This document shows positions 22,091 through 32,520 of a stretch of 64,000 nucleotides of DNA, piece by piece (the stretch's first letter is position 1; the number at the start of each line of letters is the position of its first letter). The notes under the pieces were generated by a model that ran no database searches, was not told the origin of the DNA, and worked only from the letters and a program-made list of their open reading frames with translations. Location of the stretch: NCBI RefSeq assembly GCF_038452265.1, contig NZ_CP151842.1:3038001-3102000 (forward strand), in the 5' to 3' direction. The position numbers and the translations under genes are program-made. The stretch comes from Vibrio diazotrophicus. GTDB taxonomy: Bacteria > Pseudomonadota > Gammaproteobacteria > Enterobacterales > Vibrionaceae.

Positions 22091-24040
22091 ATGAGTGAAG
22101 CCCACATTTATCCGGTAAAAGAAAATATTAAATCTCACACGCATGCGGATAATGACACTTACCTAGCCATGTACCAGCAATCAGTTTCCGATCCTGAAGG
22201 GTTCTGGAGCGAACACGGTAAGATTGTGGATTGGATTAAACCATTCACTAAAGTAAAACAGACTTCTTTCGATACTGGACATGTCGACATTCGCTGGTTT
22301 GAAGACGGCACACTAAACGTTTCTGCTAACTGTATCGACCGTCATCTTGCTGAACGTGGTGATGACGTTGCCATCATTTGGGAAGGCGACAATCCTGAAG
22401 AAGACAAGACGCTTACTTTTAAGCAGTTGCATGAGCAAGTCTGTCGCTTCTCAAACGCAATGAAAGAGCAAGGCGTTCGCAAAGGCGATGTGGTGTGTCT
22501 ATACATGCCAATGGTTCCAGAAGCCGCGATTGCAATGCTGGCTTGTACACGTATTGGTGCCGTGCATACGGTAGTATTTGGTGGCTTCTCTCCAGAAGCA
22601 CTGTCAGGCCGTATCATCGACTCTAACGCGAAACTGGTTATCACTGCCGATGAAGGTGTTCGTGGTGGCCGCGCAGTTCCTCTGAAGAAAAACGTCGACG
22701 AAGCACTGACTAACCCTGAAATCAAAAACATCAGCAAAGTTATTGTGTTTAAACGTACTGGTGGTGATGTTGCATGGCATGAGCATCGCGATGTTTGGTG
22801 GCATGAAGCAACAGCAAAAGTATCTGCTGACTGCCCTCCTGAAGAGATGAAAGCGGAAGATCCTCTATTCATCCTTTACACCTCAGGTTCAACAGGTAAA
22901 CCAAAAGGCGTACTGCACACCACGGGTGGCTACCTTGTTTACGCGACCATGACGTTTAAATACGTGTTCGACTACCAACCAGGTGAAACTTTCTGGTGTA
23001 CTGCCGATGTGGGCTGGATTACGGGGCATACTTATCTGATTTACGGACCGCTGGCGAACGGCGCGAAAACCATTCTGTTTGAAGGTGTACCAAACTACCC
23101 TGATACAAACCGTATGAGCCAAGTTGTCGACAAACATCAGGTCAATATCCTTTACACAGCGCCAACGGCAATACGTGCTCTAATGGCAAAAGGCGATGAA
23201 GCGGTAAAAGACACTCATCGTAATAGCCTTCGCATCATGGGCTCAGTAGGTGAACCAATCAACCCAGAAGCTTGGGAGTGGTACTACAAGACCATTGGTA
23301 ACGAGAAATCTCCAATTGTGGATACTTGGTGGCAGACAGAAACTGGCGGTATTTTGATTACGCCGCTTCCGGGCGCAACAGATTTGAAACCGGGCTCAGC
23401 GACTCGTCCATTCTTTGGCGTGCAACCTGCGCTGGTTGATAACATGGGTGAAATCGTAGATGGCGCGGCTGAAGGCAACCTAGTCATTCTGGACTCATGG
23501 CCGGGTCAAATGCGCACTGTGTATGGTGACCACGAACGCTTCGAGCAAACTTACTTCTCTACCTTTAAAGGCATGTACTTTACTGGTGACGGTGCTCGCC
23601 GCGATGAAGATGGTTATTACTGGATCACTGGTCGTGTCGATGACGTACTCAACGTATCTGGTCACCGCATGGGTACTGCTGAAATCGAATCTGCTCTGGT
23701 TGCATTCGAGAAAATTGCGGAAGCAGCTGTCGTTGGTGTACCTCACGACATTAAAGGCCAAGCGATTTACGCTTACATCACGCTCAATGATGGTGTATAT
23801 CCAACAGCGGAACTGCACAAAGAAGTGAAAGACTGGGTGCGTAAAGAAATTGGTCCTATCGCAACACCTGATGTGCTGCACTGGACAGATGCGCTACCGA
23901 AAACACGTTCAGGTAAAATCATGCGTCGTATTCTACGTAAGATTGCTACTGGTGATACCGGAAACTTGGGTGATACCTCGACCCTAGCGGATCCAAGTGT
24001 TGTCGATAAACTGATCGCTGAGAAAGCCGAGCTAGTTTAA
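22091..24040 (+). CDS. acs: acetyl-CoA synthetase
   Basis: This 649-aa AMP-forming ligase makes acetyl-CoA from acetate, ATP and CoA through acetyl-AMP and lets the cell take back excreted acetate. Motifs are the P-loop YTSGSTGKPKG, the adenylation core WWQTETGG, DxxxR hinge region ITGRVDDVLNVSGHR, and the C-terminal RSGKIMRR whose lysine is the acetylation target controlled by Pat/CobB-type enzymes in the family. An AAGGAG ribosome site precedes the ATG. In Vibrio it is activated by CrbS/CrbR; crbS lies upstream in this window. Confidence 0.97.
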   Translation: MSEAHIYPVKENIKSHTHADNDTYLAMYQQSVSDPEGFWSEHGKIVDWIKPFTKVKQTSFDTGHVDIRWFEDGTLNVSANCIDRHLAERGDDVAIIWEGDNPEEDKTLTFKQLHEQVCRFSNAMKEQGVRKGDVVCLYMPMVPEAAIAMLACTRIGAVHTVVFGGFSPEALSGRIIDSNAKLVITADEGVRGGRAVPLKKNVDEALTNPEIKNISKVIVFKRTGGDVAWHEHRDVWWHEATAKVSADCPPEEMKAEDPLFILYTSGSTGKPKGVLHTTGGYLVYATMTFKYVFDYQPGETFWCTADVGWITGHTYLIYGPLANGAKTILFEGVPNYPDTNRMSQVVDKHQVNILYTAPTAIRALMAKGDEAVKDTHRNSLRIMGSVGEPINPEAWEWYYKTIGNEKSPIVDTWWQTETGGILITPLPGATDLKPGSATRPFFGVQPALVDNMGEIVDGAAEGNLVILDSWPGQMRTVYGDHERFEQTYFSTFKGMYFTGDGARRDEDGYYWITGRVDDVLNVSGHRMGTAEIESALVAFEKIAEAAVVGVPHDIKGQAIYAYITLNDGVYPTAELHKEVKDWVRKEIGPIATPDVLHWTDALPKTRSGKIMRRILRKIATGDTGNLGDTSTLADPSVVDKLIAEKAELV

Positions 24041-24074
24041 CCACACAAACGAATATCGAAATATCGAAAATTAG

Positions 24075-24102
24075 AAAGCCCCAATTCGTTGGGGCTTTTG
24101 TT
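24075..24102 (+). terminator. terminator after acs
   Basis: The stem AGCCCC-N8-GGGGCT (24077-24096) is followed by TTTTGTTT on the plus strand. It may also serve the convergent gene ending at 24154. Confidence 0.8.
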
Positions 24103-24153
24103 TATCTCGACATCAATATTTGTCTCAATATTAATCTCGTCGACTTCGCTCAA

Positions 24154-24948
24154 TTAGTTAAATTGGTAGGTGTATGACGCAATAACGCGTTTATCGGCTT
24201 CATCTAAGTAAGTATTGTTGTCCATCATAAAACTCATCAAGCTGAATGAGTGGTTCTTGTTGGCTAAATAGCTGACACCACCACCAAGGAAGAAACCTTT
24301 ATAGTTTTCACCTTCATCGTTTTCAGATCCATAAGTGCCAGCCGCAAAGCCCATCAATGTCACTTCTTGCGATAGCGGTTTCAAACCAAAAGCACCCACA
24401 TAGCCACTACTGCCCGCAGAGTCTGCCATATAGAAGCCATTTTCAGCACTTGGTGTATCGATGAAAGTCACATCTGCACATGCACCAATACCATCACAGC
24501 GAGGAGACTCACCATCGTTGTAGGTGTAACCCGCCATTGGGAACAACTGAACACCCAAAGGTTCAATGCCAAATAAACTCAGAGGAATAAAAGTACCCAC
24601 ACTGTAGTTAGTTTGTGTAGCGCCGTTAGTGTACTCATTCTTACCAAAGTTAAAGTTCAAGATACCAACTGGAAATAACCAAGAGCCGCCCACACGCCAT
24701 TCACTCGCATCTGAATTAAGACGAACGTTAATCTTTCTCGCAGGGTCAAACGCTAATGATCCAGAAAAAGAGACGTTTGAGTCATCAAAATCATAGTTAT
24801 TCGCATAAGACACACCCACTTTGGTTACTACCTTGGTTGGGTCATCTGCTAACTTAGATTCATTATCTTTAATATCCGAGTTTGGCGCCGCATGCACTGC
24901 ACTAGCGAAAACTAACGTTGCTATCGATATAAATGGGGCTGTTTTCAT
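24154..24948 (-). CDS. outer-membrane beta-barrel-like protein
   Basis: This 264-aa exported protein has a signal peptide (about 1-20, cleavage after VHA or AHAA) and a mature part rich in alternating hydrophobic/polar strands (VGVSYANNYDF, SLAFDPARKINVRL, FNFGKN) ending YTYQFN, with a terminal aromatic suited to BAM recognition. Two cysteines near residues 150-157 could form a loop disulfide. It is probably an 8-12-stranded outer-membrane protein of unknown substrate. It stands convergent with acs and divergent from aroQ. Confidence 0.65.
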   Translation of the reverse strand: MKTAPFISIATLVFASAVHAAPNSDIKDNESKLADDPTKVVTKVGVSYANNYDFDDSNVSFSGSLAFDPARKINVRLNSDASEWRVGGSWLFPVGILNFNFGKNEYTNGATQTNYSVGTFIPLSLFGIEPLGVQLFPMAGYTYNDGESPRCDGIGACADVTFIDTPSAENGFYMADSAGSSGYVGAFGLKPLSQEVTLMGFAAGTYGSENDEGENYKGFFLGGGVSYLANKNHSFSLMSFMMDNNTYLDEADKRVIASYTYQFN

Positions 24949-25391
24949 TTTTAAATACCTTCATTGAGAAGAAATGCTTGAATGCAGGAGTCTGCCCCCT
25001 TCAATCAAATTCGCTCTTCTACTAGACCACTGACTTGAGTGTAACAACACTTTTTAAAGCCGAATTCATAAACTATAGTTTTTGATTGAGTCTCGAATAT
25101 CAGATTAATAACAATATTCTGAATTTTCAGACAAATCTGATATTAGCTTACTCATAAAAGAATGAAAGACTGATGGATCGAGCCACTGTGTGCTGTTCCT
25201 TCCATTTCATCTATACTTAAAAGCTAAATAAAAGTGATAAGACCAGTAATTTGCTGCCATTTGCTGTGAATTAGCTATAATCTTGGTCAATTTAAAAATT
25301 TCTACGAATTTTTGACAAAAAATAGTGTCGAATACGAGAAGATTCCCAAGAATCTCCGATTCGCTCCACATTAGAGGAAGATAACGACACA
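24949..25391. other. divergent promoter region omp-like/aroQ
   Basis: This region of 443 nt has no gene. It contains an imperfect dyad (ATATCAGATT at 25097-25106 paired with AATCTGATAT at 25134-25143, with an inner TCTGA/TCAGA) and a perfect -10 TATAAT at 25276-25281. A TTGCTG at 25251 is the nearest -35-like hexamer, at a loose 19-nt spacing. TTGACA occurs again at about 25312. Confidence 0.5.
25251..25281 (+). promoter_or_regulatory. candidate promoter of aroQ-accB-accC
   Basis: The -10 TATAAT (25276-25281) has TTGCTG 19 nt upstream, about 110 nt before the aroQ start. The -10 is perfect and the -35 is weak, so assignment is tentative. Confidence 0.4.
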
Positions 25392-25841
25392 ATGGCTGCC
25401 AAATCACGCATTCTTGTCTTAAACGGCCCCAACCTAAACCTTTTAGGTTTACGTGAGCCGACACATTATGGTTCTAACACCTTAGAGCACATTGTCGCGA
25501 CTTTACGTGAAAATGCGGAAAAAGCAGGTGTTGAGTTGGAACATCTTCAATCTAATCGCGAATATGAGTTGATAGAAGCCATTCATCAGGCTCATGGCAA
25601 TGTGGATTTCATTATTATCAACCCAGCAGCATTTACGCACACCAGTGTCGCTATTCGTGACGCTTTGCTCGGCGTTGCCATTCCGTTTATCGAAGTGCAT
25701 TTGTCGAACGTGCATGCTCGTGAGCCATTCCGTCATCACTCTTACTTGTCCGATAAGGCGCAAGGAGTGATTTGCGGTCTAGGCGCACAAGGTTATGAAT
25801 TTGCTTTGTCTGCAGCCATAAAAACTCTGCAGGCAAAGTAA
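25392..25841 (+). CDS. aroQ: type II 3-dehydroquinate dehydratase
   Basis: This 149-aa dodecameric enzyme of the shikimate pathway dehydrates 3-dehydroquinate to 3-dehydroshikimate. Family signatures are NGPNLNLLGLREP with the lid tyrosine just after it (HYG), FIIINPAAFTHTS, and EVHLSNVHAREPFRHHS with the catalytic histidine. Length is typical. It lies 61 nt before accB, the usual arrangement in gammaproteobacteria, and is probably cotranscribed with accBC. Confidence 0.96.
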   Translation: MAAKSRILVLNGPNLNLLGLREPTHYGSNTLEHIVATLRENAEKAGVELEHLQSNREYELIEAIHQAHGNVDFIIINPAAFTHTSVAIRDALLGVAIPFIEVHLSNVHAREPFRHHSYLSDKAQGVICGLGAQGYEFALSAAIKTLQAK

Positions 25842-25902
25842 CCAAACACTCTGCAGTTCTAACGAACTGTCTTACTCAACAAGATAAAAGAGAAAAGAAA
25901 CA

Positions 25903-26367
25903 ATGGATATTCGTAAAATCAAGAAGCTAATCGAGTTAGTTGAAGAATCAGGCATCGCTGAGCTAGAAATCTCAGAAGGCGAAGAGTCGGTACGAATCAG
26001 TCGTCACGGTGTTGCTGCGCCAGCACCAATTCACTATGCGGCGGCACCAGCTCCTGTAGCTGCACCTGCACCAGTAGCGGCACCAGCTCCTGCTGCTGCA
26101 CCAGCAGCATCTGCAGAGCCAAGTGCACCTGCAGGTCATAGCGTTCTTTCTCCAATGGTTGGTACGTTCTACCGCTCACCAAGTCCAGATTCAAAACCAT
26201 TCATCGAAGTGGGTCAAAAAGTGTCTGTTGGCGATACTCTATGTATCGTTGAAGCGATGAAAATGATGAACCAAATCGAATCAGACAAATCTGGTGTTGT
26301 TACTGCGATCCTACTTGAAGACGGTCAACCTGTTGAATTCGACCAACCACTTGTTGTTATCGAATAA
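25903..26367 (+). CDS. accB: biotin carboxyl carrier protein of acetyl-CoA carboxylase
   Basis: This 154-aa BCCP has an N-terminal dimerisation segment, a flexible Ala/Pro linker made of repeated APVAAPAPAA-like units (about residues 38-77), and a biotinyl domain with EAMKMMN where Lys120 is the biotinylated residue. It carries CO2 between AccC and the AccAD carboxyltransferase, the first step of fatty acid synthesis. accC follows after 14 nt. AccB is known to repress its own operon in E. coli; no site is identified here. Confidence 0.97.
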   Translation: MDIRKIKKLIELVEESGIAELEISEGEESVRISRHGVAAPAPIHYAAAPAPVAAPAPVAAPAPAAAPAASAEPSAPAGHSVLSPMVGTFYRSPSPDSKPFIEVGQKVSVGDTLCIVEAMKMMNQIESDKSGVVTAILLEDGQPVEFDQPLVVIE

Positions 26368-26381
26368 TAGAGGCCTTTTCT

Positions 26382-27731
<1,350 letters not shown>

Positions 27732-27747
27732 TAGACAAATTGAAAGA

Positions 27748-27775
27748 AATGCCCACTTCGGTGGGCATTTTTATT
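27748..27775 (+). terminator. terminator after accC
   Basis: The stem AATGCCCAC-TTCG-GTGGGCATT with a UUCG tetraloop is followed by TTTATTT, 17 nt after the accC stop. Confidence 0.85.
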
Positions 27776-27898
27776 TCTGTGATTTTTTCTTTTTGTGGCT
27801 TTTCTTTTTGTGATGGCCGTCATTAACGAACAAAGTTGCAGCAGCATCAGTGCGAGAGTAAACTCTGCGCCAACATAAAGTACGAAGAGAGCAATAAC

Positions 27899-28786
27899 AT
27901 GCCTTGGATTCAAATTAAGCTTAACGCGACTAATGAAAACGCCGAACAAATTAGCGATATGCTAATGGAAGAGACTGGCGCGTTATCCGTCACTTTCCTA
28001 GATGCAAAAGATACCCCTGTATTCGAACCTTTACCGGGTGAAACTCGCTTATGGGGTGATACAGACGTATTAGCTCTCTACGACGCTGAAGTGGATACCG
28101 CACTCATCATCAGCCAAATTCGCGACAGCCAGCTTCTTCCTGAAGGTTTTGCACATAAAGTTGAACAGATTGAAGATAAAGACTGGGAACGTGAATGGAT
28201 GGATAACTTCCACCCAATGAAGTTCGGTGAACGCTTATGGATTTGCCCAAGCTGGCGTGATGTTCCAGATCCAAGTGCTGTTAACGTGATGCTCGATCCG
28301 GGTCTTGCATTCGGTACGGGTACTCACCCAACCACAGCACTGTGTCTTGAGTGGCTTGAGTCCCTCGATTTAAGCGGCAAAACCGTCATCGATTTCGGTT
28401 GTGGTTCAGGCATCCTAGCTATTGCAGCGATCAAACTCGGCGCAGCAAAAGTTATCGGTATCGATATCGATCCTCAAGCTCTGCTTGCTTCTAAAGACAA
28501 TGCTGGTCGTAACGGCGTTGAAGACCAAATCGAAGTCTATCTGCCTCAAGACCAACCAGAAGGTCTAGTAGCTGACGTTGTCGTGGCAAATATTCTTGCT
28601 GGTCCACTGCGTGAGCTTTCTGGTGTTATCAAAGGGCTTATGAAACCAAATGGTCTGTTAGCAATGTCTGGCGTGCTAGATACTCAAGCCGAAGACGTCG
28701 CCAACTACTACCGAGATGAACTGCGTGTTGACCCTATTGTGGAGCTCAATGAGTGGTGCAGAATCTCTGGACAGAAATTAAGCTAA
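27899..28786 (+). CDS. prmA: ribosomal protein L11 methyltransferase
   Basis: PrmA trimethylates ribosomal protein L11 using S-adenosylmethionine. The start at MPWIQIKLN gives 295 aa, the usual length, with a GAAGAGAG ribosome site; the longer frame from 27836 lacks support. The N-terminal domain binds L11. The methyltransferase domain shows motif I VIDFGCGSGILAIAA, motif II GIDIDPQA, and the NILA motif. It is a monocistronic gene between the accC terminator and the dusB-fis promoter. Confidence 0.95.
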   Translation: MPWIQIKLNATNENAEQISDMLMEETGALSVTFLDAKDTPVFEPLPGETRLWGDTDVLALYDAEVDTALIISQIRDSQLLPEGFAHKVEQIEDKDWEREWMDNFHPMKFGERLWICPSWRDVPDPSAVNVMLDPGLAFGTGTHPTTALCLEWLESLDLSGKTVIDFGCGSGILAIAAIKLGAAKVIGIDIDPQALLASKDNAGRNGVEDQIEVYLPQDQPEGLVADVVVANILAGPLRELSGVIKGLMKPNGLLAMSGVLDTQAEDVANYYRDELRVDPIVELNEWCRISGQKLS

Positions 28787-28861
28787 AGATAAGTTATCTG
28801 CTTAATTGATTGAAAATTGGACTATTTACAAAAACAATTTGTAAATGCTCAAATATTAGTC

Positions 28862-28900
28862 TTTTCACGCAGTAAAAAAATGCGTAAAATGCGCGCCCTT
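28862..28900 (+). promoter_or_regulatory. dusB-fis promoter with GC-rich discriminator
   Basis: A -35-like TTTTCA (28862-28867), a 17-nt spacer, -10 TAAAAT (28885-28890) and a GCGCGCCC discriminator lie just before dusB. A GC-rich discriminator fits the stringent, growth-phase control known for fis. Confidence 0.6.
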
Positions 28901-28925
28901 GCTGGTACTAAGCTGTGAAGACGTT

Positions 28926-29894
28926 TTGAAGATCGGAAATTATCAACTTAAGAACAATCTTATCGTTGCCCCTATGGCAGGTGTCACTGATAGACCTTTT
29001 CGTGAGTTGTGTCTTCAATATGGTGCAGGAATGGCCGTCAGTGAAATGATGTCTTCCAACCCTGCACTGTGGAATACCGATAAATCAAAAAACCGTATGG
29101 TACATGAAGGCGAATCGGGCATTCGTTCGGTACAAATTGCGGGAAGTGATCCACAGCTTATGGCTGATGCGGCTCAATTCAGTGTTGAAAACGGTGCGCA
29201 AATCATCGACATCAACATGGGCTGCCCAGCGAAAAAAGTGAATAAGAAGCTAGCCGGCTCTGCACTACTTCGTTTTCCAGATCTTATAGAAGAGATTTTA
29301 AAAACGGTGGTAGATGCGGTGAATGTCCCAGTGACACTCAAAACCCGCACTGGCTGGGATACAGACAATAAAAACTGTGTCTACATCGCTCAATTAGCCG
29401 AAGACTGCGGCATACAGGCATTAGCACTCCACGGGAGAACGCGAGCTTGTATGTACAAAGGTGAGGCCGAATACGACAGCATTAAAGCGGCGAAAGAGGC
29501 AATCAGTATTCCGGTTATCGCTAACGGTGATATCGATTCTCCGGAGAAAGCCAAATATGTGCTTGAGTACACAGGCGCTGACGCTTTAATGATTGGACGC
29601 CCTGCCCAAGGTCGTCCGTGGATTTTCCAGGAAATCCAACACTATTTGGAAAACGGCACCACAATGCCCGACCTTCCTCTTGAGGAAGTGAAAAGTATTA
29701 TGCTTGGTCATGTGACAGCTCTGCATGGTTTCTATGGAGAGTATTTAGGGCCACGAATCGCGCGTAAGCACGTGGGTTGGTACTTAAAAGAACATGAAGA
29801 AGCGAGTGAGTTTCGCCGTACCTTCAACGCCATAGAGGCAGCATCGCTGCAATTGGAAGCGCTTGAAGGTTATTTTGATAACGTTGCATCATAA
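28926..29894 (+). CDS. dusB: tRNA-dihydrouridine synthase B
   Basis: This FMN-dependent enzyme reduces specific uridines in tRNA with NADPH. The start TTG at 28926 gives 322 aa beginning (M)KIGNYQLKN, matching the E. coli N-terminus RIGQYQLRN; the frame to 28899 would begin almost at the promoter -10. Motifs are VAPMAGVTDRPFR, the catalytic cysteine in NMGCPAKKVNKKLAGSALL, KTRTGW, and the phosphate-binding DALMIGRPAQGRPW. It is translated from the same mRNA as fis, 23 nt upstream. Confidence 0.93.
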   Translation: MKIGNYQLKNNLIVAPMAGVTDRPFRELCLQYGAGMAVSEMMSSNPALWNTDKSKNRMVHEGESGIRSVQIAGSDPQLMADAAQFSVENGAQIIDINMGCPAKKVNKKLAGSALLRFPDLIEEILKTVVDAVNVPVTLKTRTGWDTDNKNCVYIAQLAEDCGIQALALHGRTRACMYKGEAEYDSIKAAKEAISIPVIANGDIDSPEKAKYVLEYTGADALMIGRPAQGRPWIFQEIQHYLENGTTMPDLPLEEVKSIMLGHVTALHGFYGEYLGPRIARKHVGWYLKEHEEASEFRRTFNAIEAASLQLEALEGYFDNVAS

Positions 29895-29917
29895 TTAAGA
29901 GAAGAGCTAGACCGAAT

Positions 29918-30214
29918 ATGTTCGAACAAAATCTGACTTCAGAAGCTTTAACAGTAACTACAGTAACTTCACAAGACCAAATCACGCAAAAGCCACTACG
30001 TGATTCCGTTAAAGCATCTCTTAAAAACTATCTTGCTCAGTTAAATGGCCAAGAAGTAACAGAACTATACGAGTTAGTTCTAGCGGAAGTTGAACAGCCA
30101 CTATTAGACACAATCATGCAGTACACTCGCGGTAACCAAACTCGCGCAGCAACTATGATGGGTATCAACCGCGGCACTCTTCGTAAGAAACTTAAAAAAT
30201 ACGGCATGAACTAA
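29918..30214 (+). CDS. fis: nucleoid-associated DNA-binding protein Fis
   Basis: Fis is a 98-aa homodimer that bends DNA, activates rRNA P1 promoters and shapes the nucleoid in fast growth. The C-terminal helix-turn-helix NQTRAATMMGINRGTLRKKLKKYGMN is almost invariant. The N-terminal beta-hairpin arm carries the usual acidic and polar residues. It is the second gene of the dusB-fis operon and is followed by a terminator. Fis would be expected to act on the rRNA promoter at 5 kb in this window. Confidence 0.97.
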   Translation: MFEQNLTSEALTVTTVTSQDQITQKPLRDSVKASLKNYLAQLNGQEVTELYELVLAEVEQPLLDTIMQYTRGNQTRAATMMGINRGTLRKKLKKYGMN

Positions 30215-30240
30215 TAGAAAGTGCTAACTAATTGAATCTA

Positions 30241-30273
30241 AAAAGCTCAGCTAGAAGTAGTTGAGCTTTTTTA
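30241..30273 (+). terminator. terminator after fis
   Basis: The stem AAAGCTCA/TGAGCTTT with a 12-nt loop is followed by TTTTATTG. Confidence 0.75.
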
Positions 30274-30490
30274 TTGCATCTTTGCCAAGCCTCTGTCCCA
30301 TCATCAAATTCTCGCTACAACACCCACGCCAAATTTCAACTAATAATTGTTAGATCTCACCAACAGTTTTTACTTTTCTATCCTTTAGTCTCATATACAA
30401 ATCAAAAGCCACATTGTTACATTAATGTTAACAACACAACTCAATATTCAGTTTGCTAGCCCGAATTGCCGTATTACAAGGAGTGGCTTT

Positions 30491-32131
30491 ATGATTTTTG
30501 TCTCTTTACGCCGAATCAGCATCCGTGCTCGCTTATATCTGCTTAGTGGGATGATCACTCTATTCCTTCTATTTCCGCTTATGGTAATGGTGCAGGATTA
30601 TCAAAGTGACCTAATAAAAGCCAAACAGACTCAAACTCGCCATTTGGTTGAAAACACCCACTCTCTGCTCAACCACTTCTATCAACTCCAGACTCAAGGA
30701 ACCTTGAGCGAACAACAAGCTCAAGACCAAGCCAGACAAGCCGTAGCCCAGTTGCGTTATGGAGAAGAGGACTACTTCTGGATGAATGATCTGACTCCGA
30801 CAATGATCATGCACCCATTTAAGCCTCAACTTGATGGAAAAAACCTTTCTGCTGTGAAAGATCCACAAGGCAAAGCCTTATTTGTCGAAATGGCGAACAT
30901 TGCCCGTGAGCAAGGCGAAGGAACCGTTTATTACATGTGGCCTAAACCAGGTTCAGACACTGACGTTGAAAAAGTCTCTTACGTTAAACTGTTTGAGCCG
31001 TGGGGCTGGATTGTCGGTTCAGGGGTTTATATTGATGATGTAAACGCTTTGGTTTGGCAACGTCTGCAAAGTGTATTTACTGGCTTAGCTATCGTACTGG
31101 TAGCTATGTTGACTCTTGCGTATTTGATCGGTCTAAGTATTACCAAACCATGTGTTGCGACATTGCAGGCGATGGAAGATATCGCTAAAGGTGAAGGAGA
31201 TCTTACTAAACAACTTGATGCATCAGGCAAAGACGAACTGTCTCGTATCGCTCAAGCCTTCAACCAGTTTACTCATAAGCTTCGCCATATAGTGTTGGAT
31301 ATCGTGCCAGTAACGGATGGGGTGACCGGTTCAGCACTTGAGCTGACTCATGTTGCTCAAAATGCGGCAGGTAAAGCAATGGAACAACAGCAATCGGTGG
31401 ATACCGTTGCTTCAGCCATGAACCAACTTCACTCCAGCAATCAGGAAGTGGCTAACGCGGCACAAAATGCGGCAATTGCAGCTCAAACTGCTAATGAAAA
31501 AAGCCAGCAAGGGCGTGATGTCATTAATCAAGTATCCGTTTATATGGATTCACTATCAGAAAGACTTACCGCTACCGACAGCAACACCCAAGCCTTAGCC
31601 AAAGAGATTCAGCAAGTAAGTGCGGTACTTGAGGTGATCTACGGCGTAGCAGAACAAACTAACCTGTTGGCTCTCAACGCAGCCATTGAAGCAGCTCGTG
31701 CTGGCGAGCAAGGGAGAGGTTTTGCGGTAGTTGCTGATGAAGTGCGTTCACTGGCAACCCGCACTCAGAGCAGCACTCAACAAATAGAACAGATCATTGC
31801 AGGGCTACAAGAGCGAGCACATCAGGTGAGCGCGTCAATGGACGAAACTCAGCTACAATCGAAAGGTACTCAAGAGCAAGCAGAAAAAGCTCAGCAGGCA
31901 TTAGATGATATTGATCAGCAGATTCGACAAATCCTGCAATTGAATGAACATATTGCCGAAGCCAGTGCCCAGCAATCTTTGGCAACAGATGAAATCAGCC
32001 GGAACCTTACCCTGATAGCCGATCACAGTGCTCAAGCGGCCATTCAGGCAGAGCAAGTAACGGCAGCAAGCGAGCAGCTACAAGAAAACGGGCAACGTCT
32101 AACTCATAGCTTTTCTGTGTTTAAGGTTTAA
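30491..32131 (+). CDS. methyl-accepting chemotaxis protein, sCache type
   Basis: This 546-aa chemoreceptor starts at MIFVSLRRISIRARL, which has AAGGAG 7 nt upstream; the longer frame to 30425 does not. Order of parts: a membrane segment (about 15-35), a periplasmic single-Cache domain (YGEEDYFWMND, GEGTVYYMWPKPG, WIVGSGVYIDD), a second membrane segment (about 190-212), HAMP, and a cytoplasmic signalling coiled coil with the hairpin tip EQTNLLALNAAIEAARAGE. No CheR-binding pentapeptide is seen at the C-terminus. The ligand is unknown; sCache_2 receptors often sense small organic acids. Confidence 0.93.
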   Translation: MIFVSLRRISIRARLYLLSGMITLFLLFPLMVMVQDYQSDLIKAKQTQTRHLVENTHSLLNHFYQLQTQGTLSEQQAQDQARQAVAQLRYGEEDYFWMNDLTPTMIMHPFKPQLDGKNLSAVKDPQGKALFVEMANIAREQGEGTVYYMWPKPGSDTDVEKVSYVKLFEPWGWIVGSGVYIDDVNALVWQRLQSVFTGLAIVLVAMLTLAYLIGLSITKPCVATLQAMEDIAKGEGDLTKQLDASGKDELSRIAQAFNQFTHKLRHIVLDIVPVTDGVTGSALELTHVAQNAAGKAMEQQQSVDTVASAMNQLHSSNQEVANAAQNAAIAAQTANEKSQQGRDVINQVSVYMDSLSERLTATDSNTQALAKEIQQVSAVLEVIYGVAEQTNLLALNAAIEAARAGEQGRGFAVVADEVRSLATRTQSSTQQIEQIIAGLQERAHQVSASMDETQLQSKGTQEQAEKAQQALDDIDQQIRQILQLNEHIAEASAQQSLATDEISRNLTLIADHSAQAAIQAEQVTAASEQLQENGQRLTHSFSVFKV

Positions 32132-32136
32132 AGGAG

Positions 32137-32163
32137 AAGTGGGCAAATGCCCACTTTTTTCTT
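32137..32163 (+). terminator. terminator after the chemoreceptor gene
   Basis: The stem AGTGGGCA-AA-TGCCCACT is followed by TTTTTTCTTTC, just past the stop at 32131. Confidence 0.85.
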
Positions 32164-32327
32164 TCTCACATCGAGCTTTAACTTGTTAACGCATCTATAT
32201 CTTATTTTCTGACTACAATATCAACAGCTCAATCCACTCCCACTTCCCAACTAGAAATAACTTGCTTTATTTACCTCTTCGTTACTTTTTTCTCTTGAAA
32301 AACCTGTTTTTAGATATTATTTTCCCC

Positions 32328-32344
32328 ATGCCAAACGATTGCGC
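32328..32344 (+). promoter_or_regulatory. candidate PurR operator of purHD
   Basis: GCCAAACGATTGCGC agrees with 11 of 15 positions of the PurR box CGCAAACGTTTGCGT. It lies about 24 nt upstream of a -10-like TAGAAT (32368-32373) with a GC-rich ACGCGCC after it. purHD is a known PurR target in enterics. No good -35 is seen. Confidence 0.45.
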
Positions 32345-32520
32345 GAGATCTTTTGTAATAAATTGGTTAGAATACGCGCCATCCGAAATCTGGAAGACTA
32401 TTGATACAGATATAGGGTCTTTACCAAAACTGACCAAGCTGTGATGAATCACCATTACCCATGAACAGTTTTGGCAAACACCTTTCGTATCAACTCCATG
32501 AATTAAAGGAAAATGGAAGC

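Noticed and set aside
22342..22872. 176-aa minus-strand frame opposite acs.
   Set aside because: Long antisense shadow of a strongly coding gene; composition is Ser/Thr-rich without any family motif.
27770..27815. Repeated CTTTTTGTGGCTTTT-like stretch after accC.
   Set aside because: Low-complexity T-rich DNA downstream of a terminator; no repeat unit spacing suggesting a CRISPR or other system.
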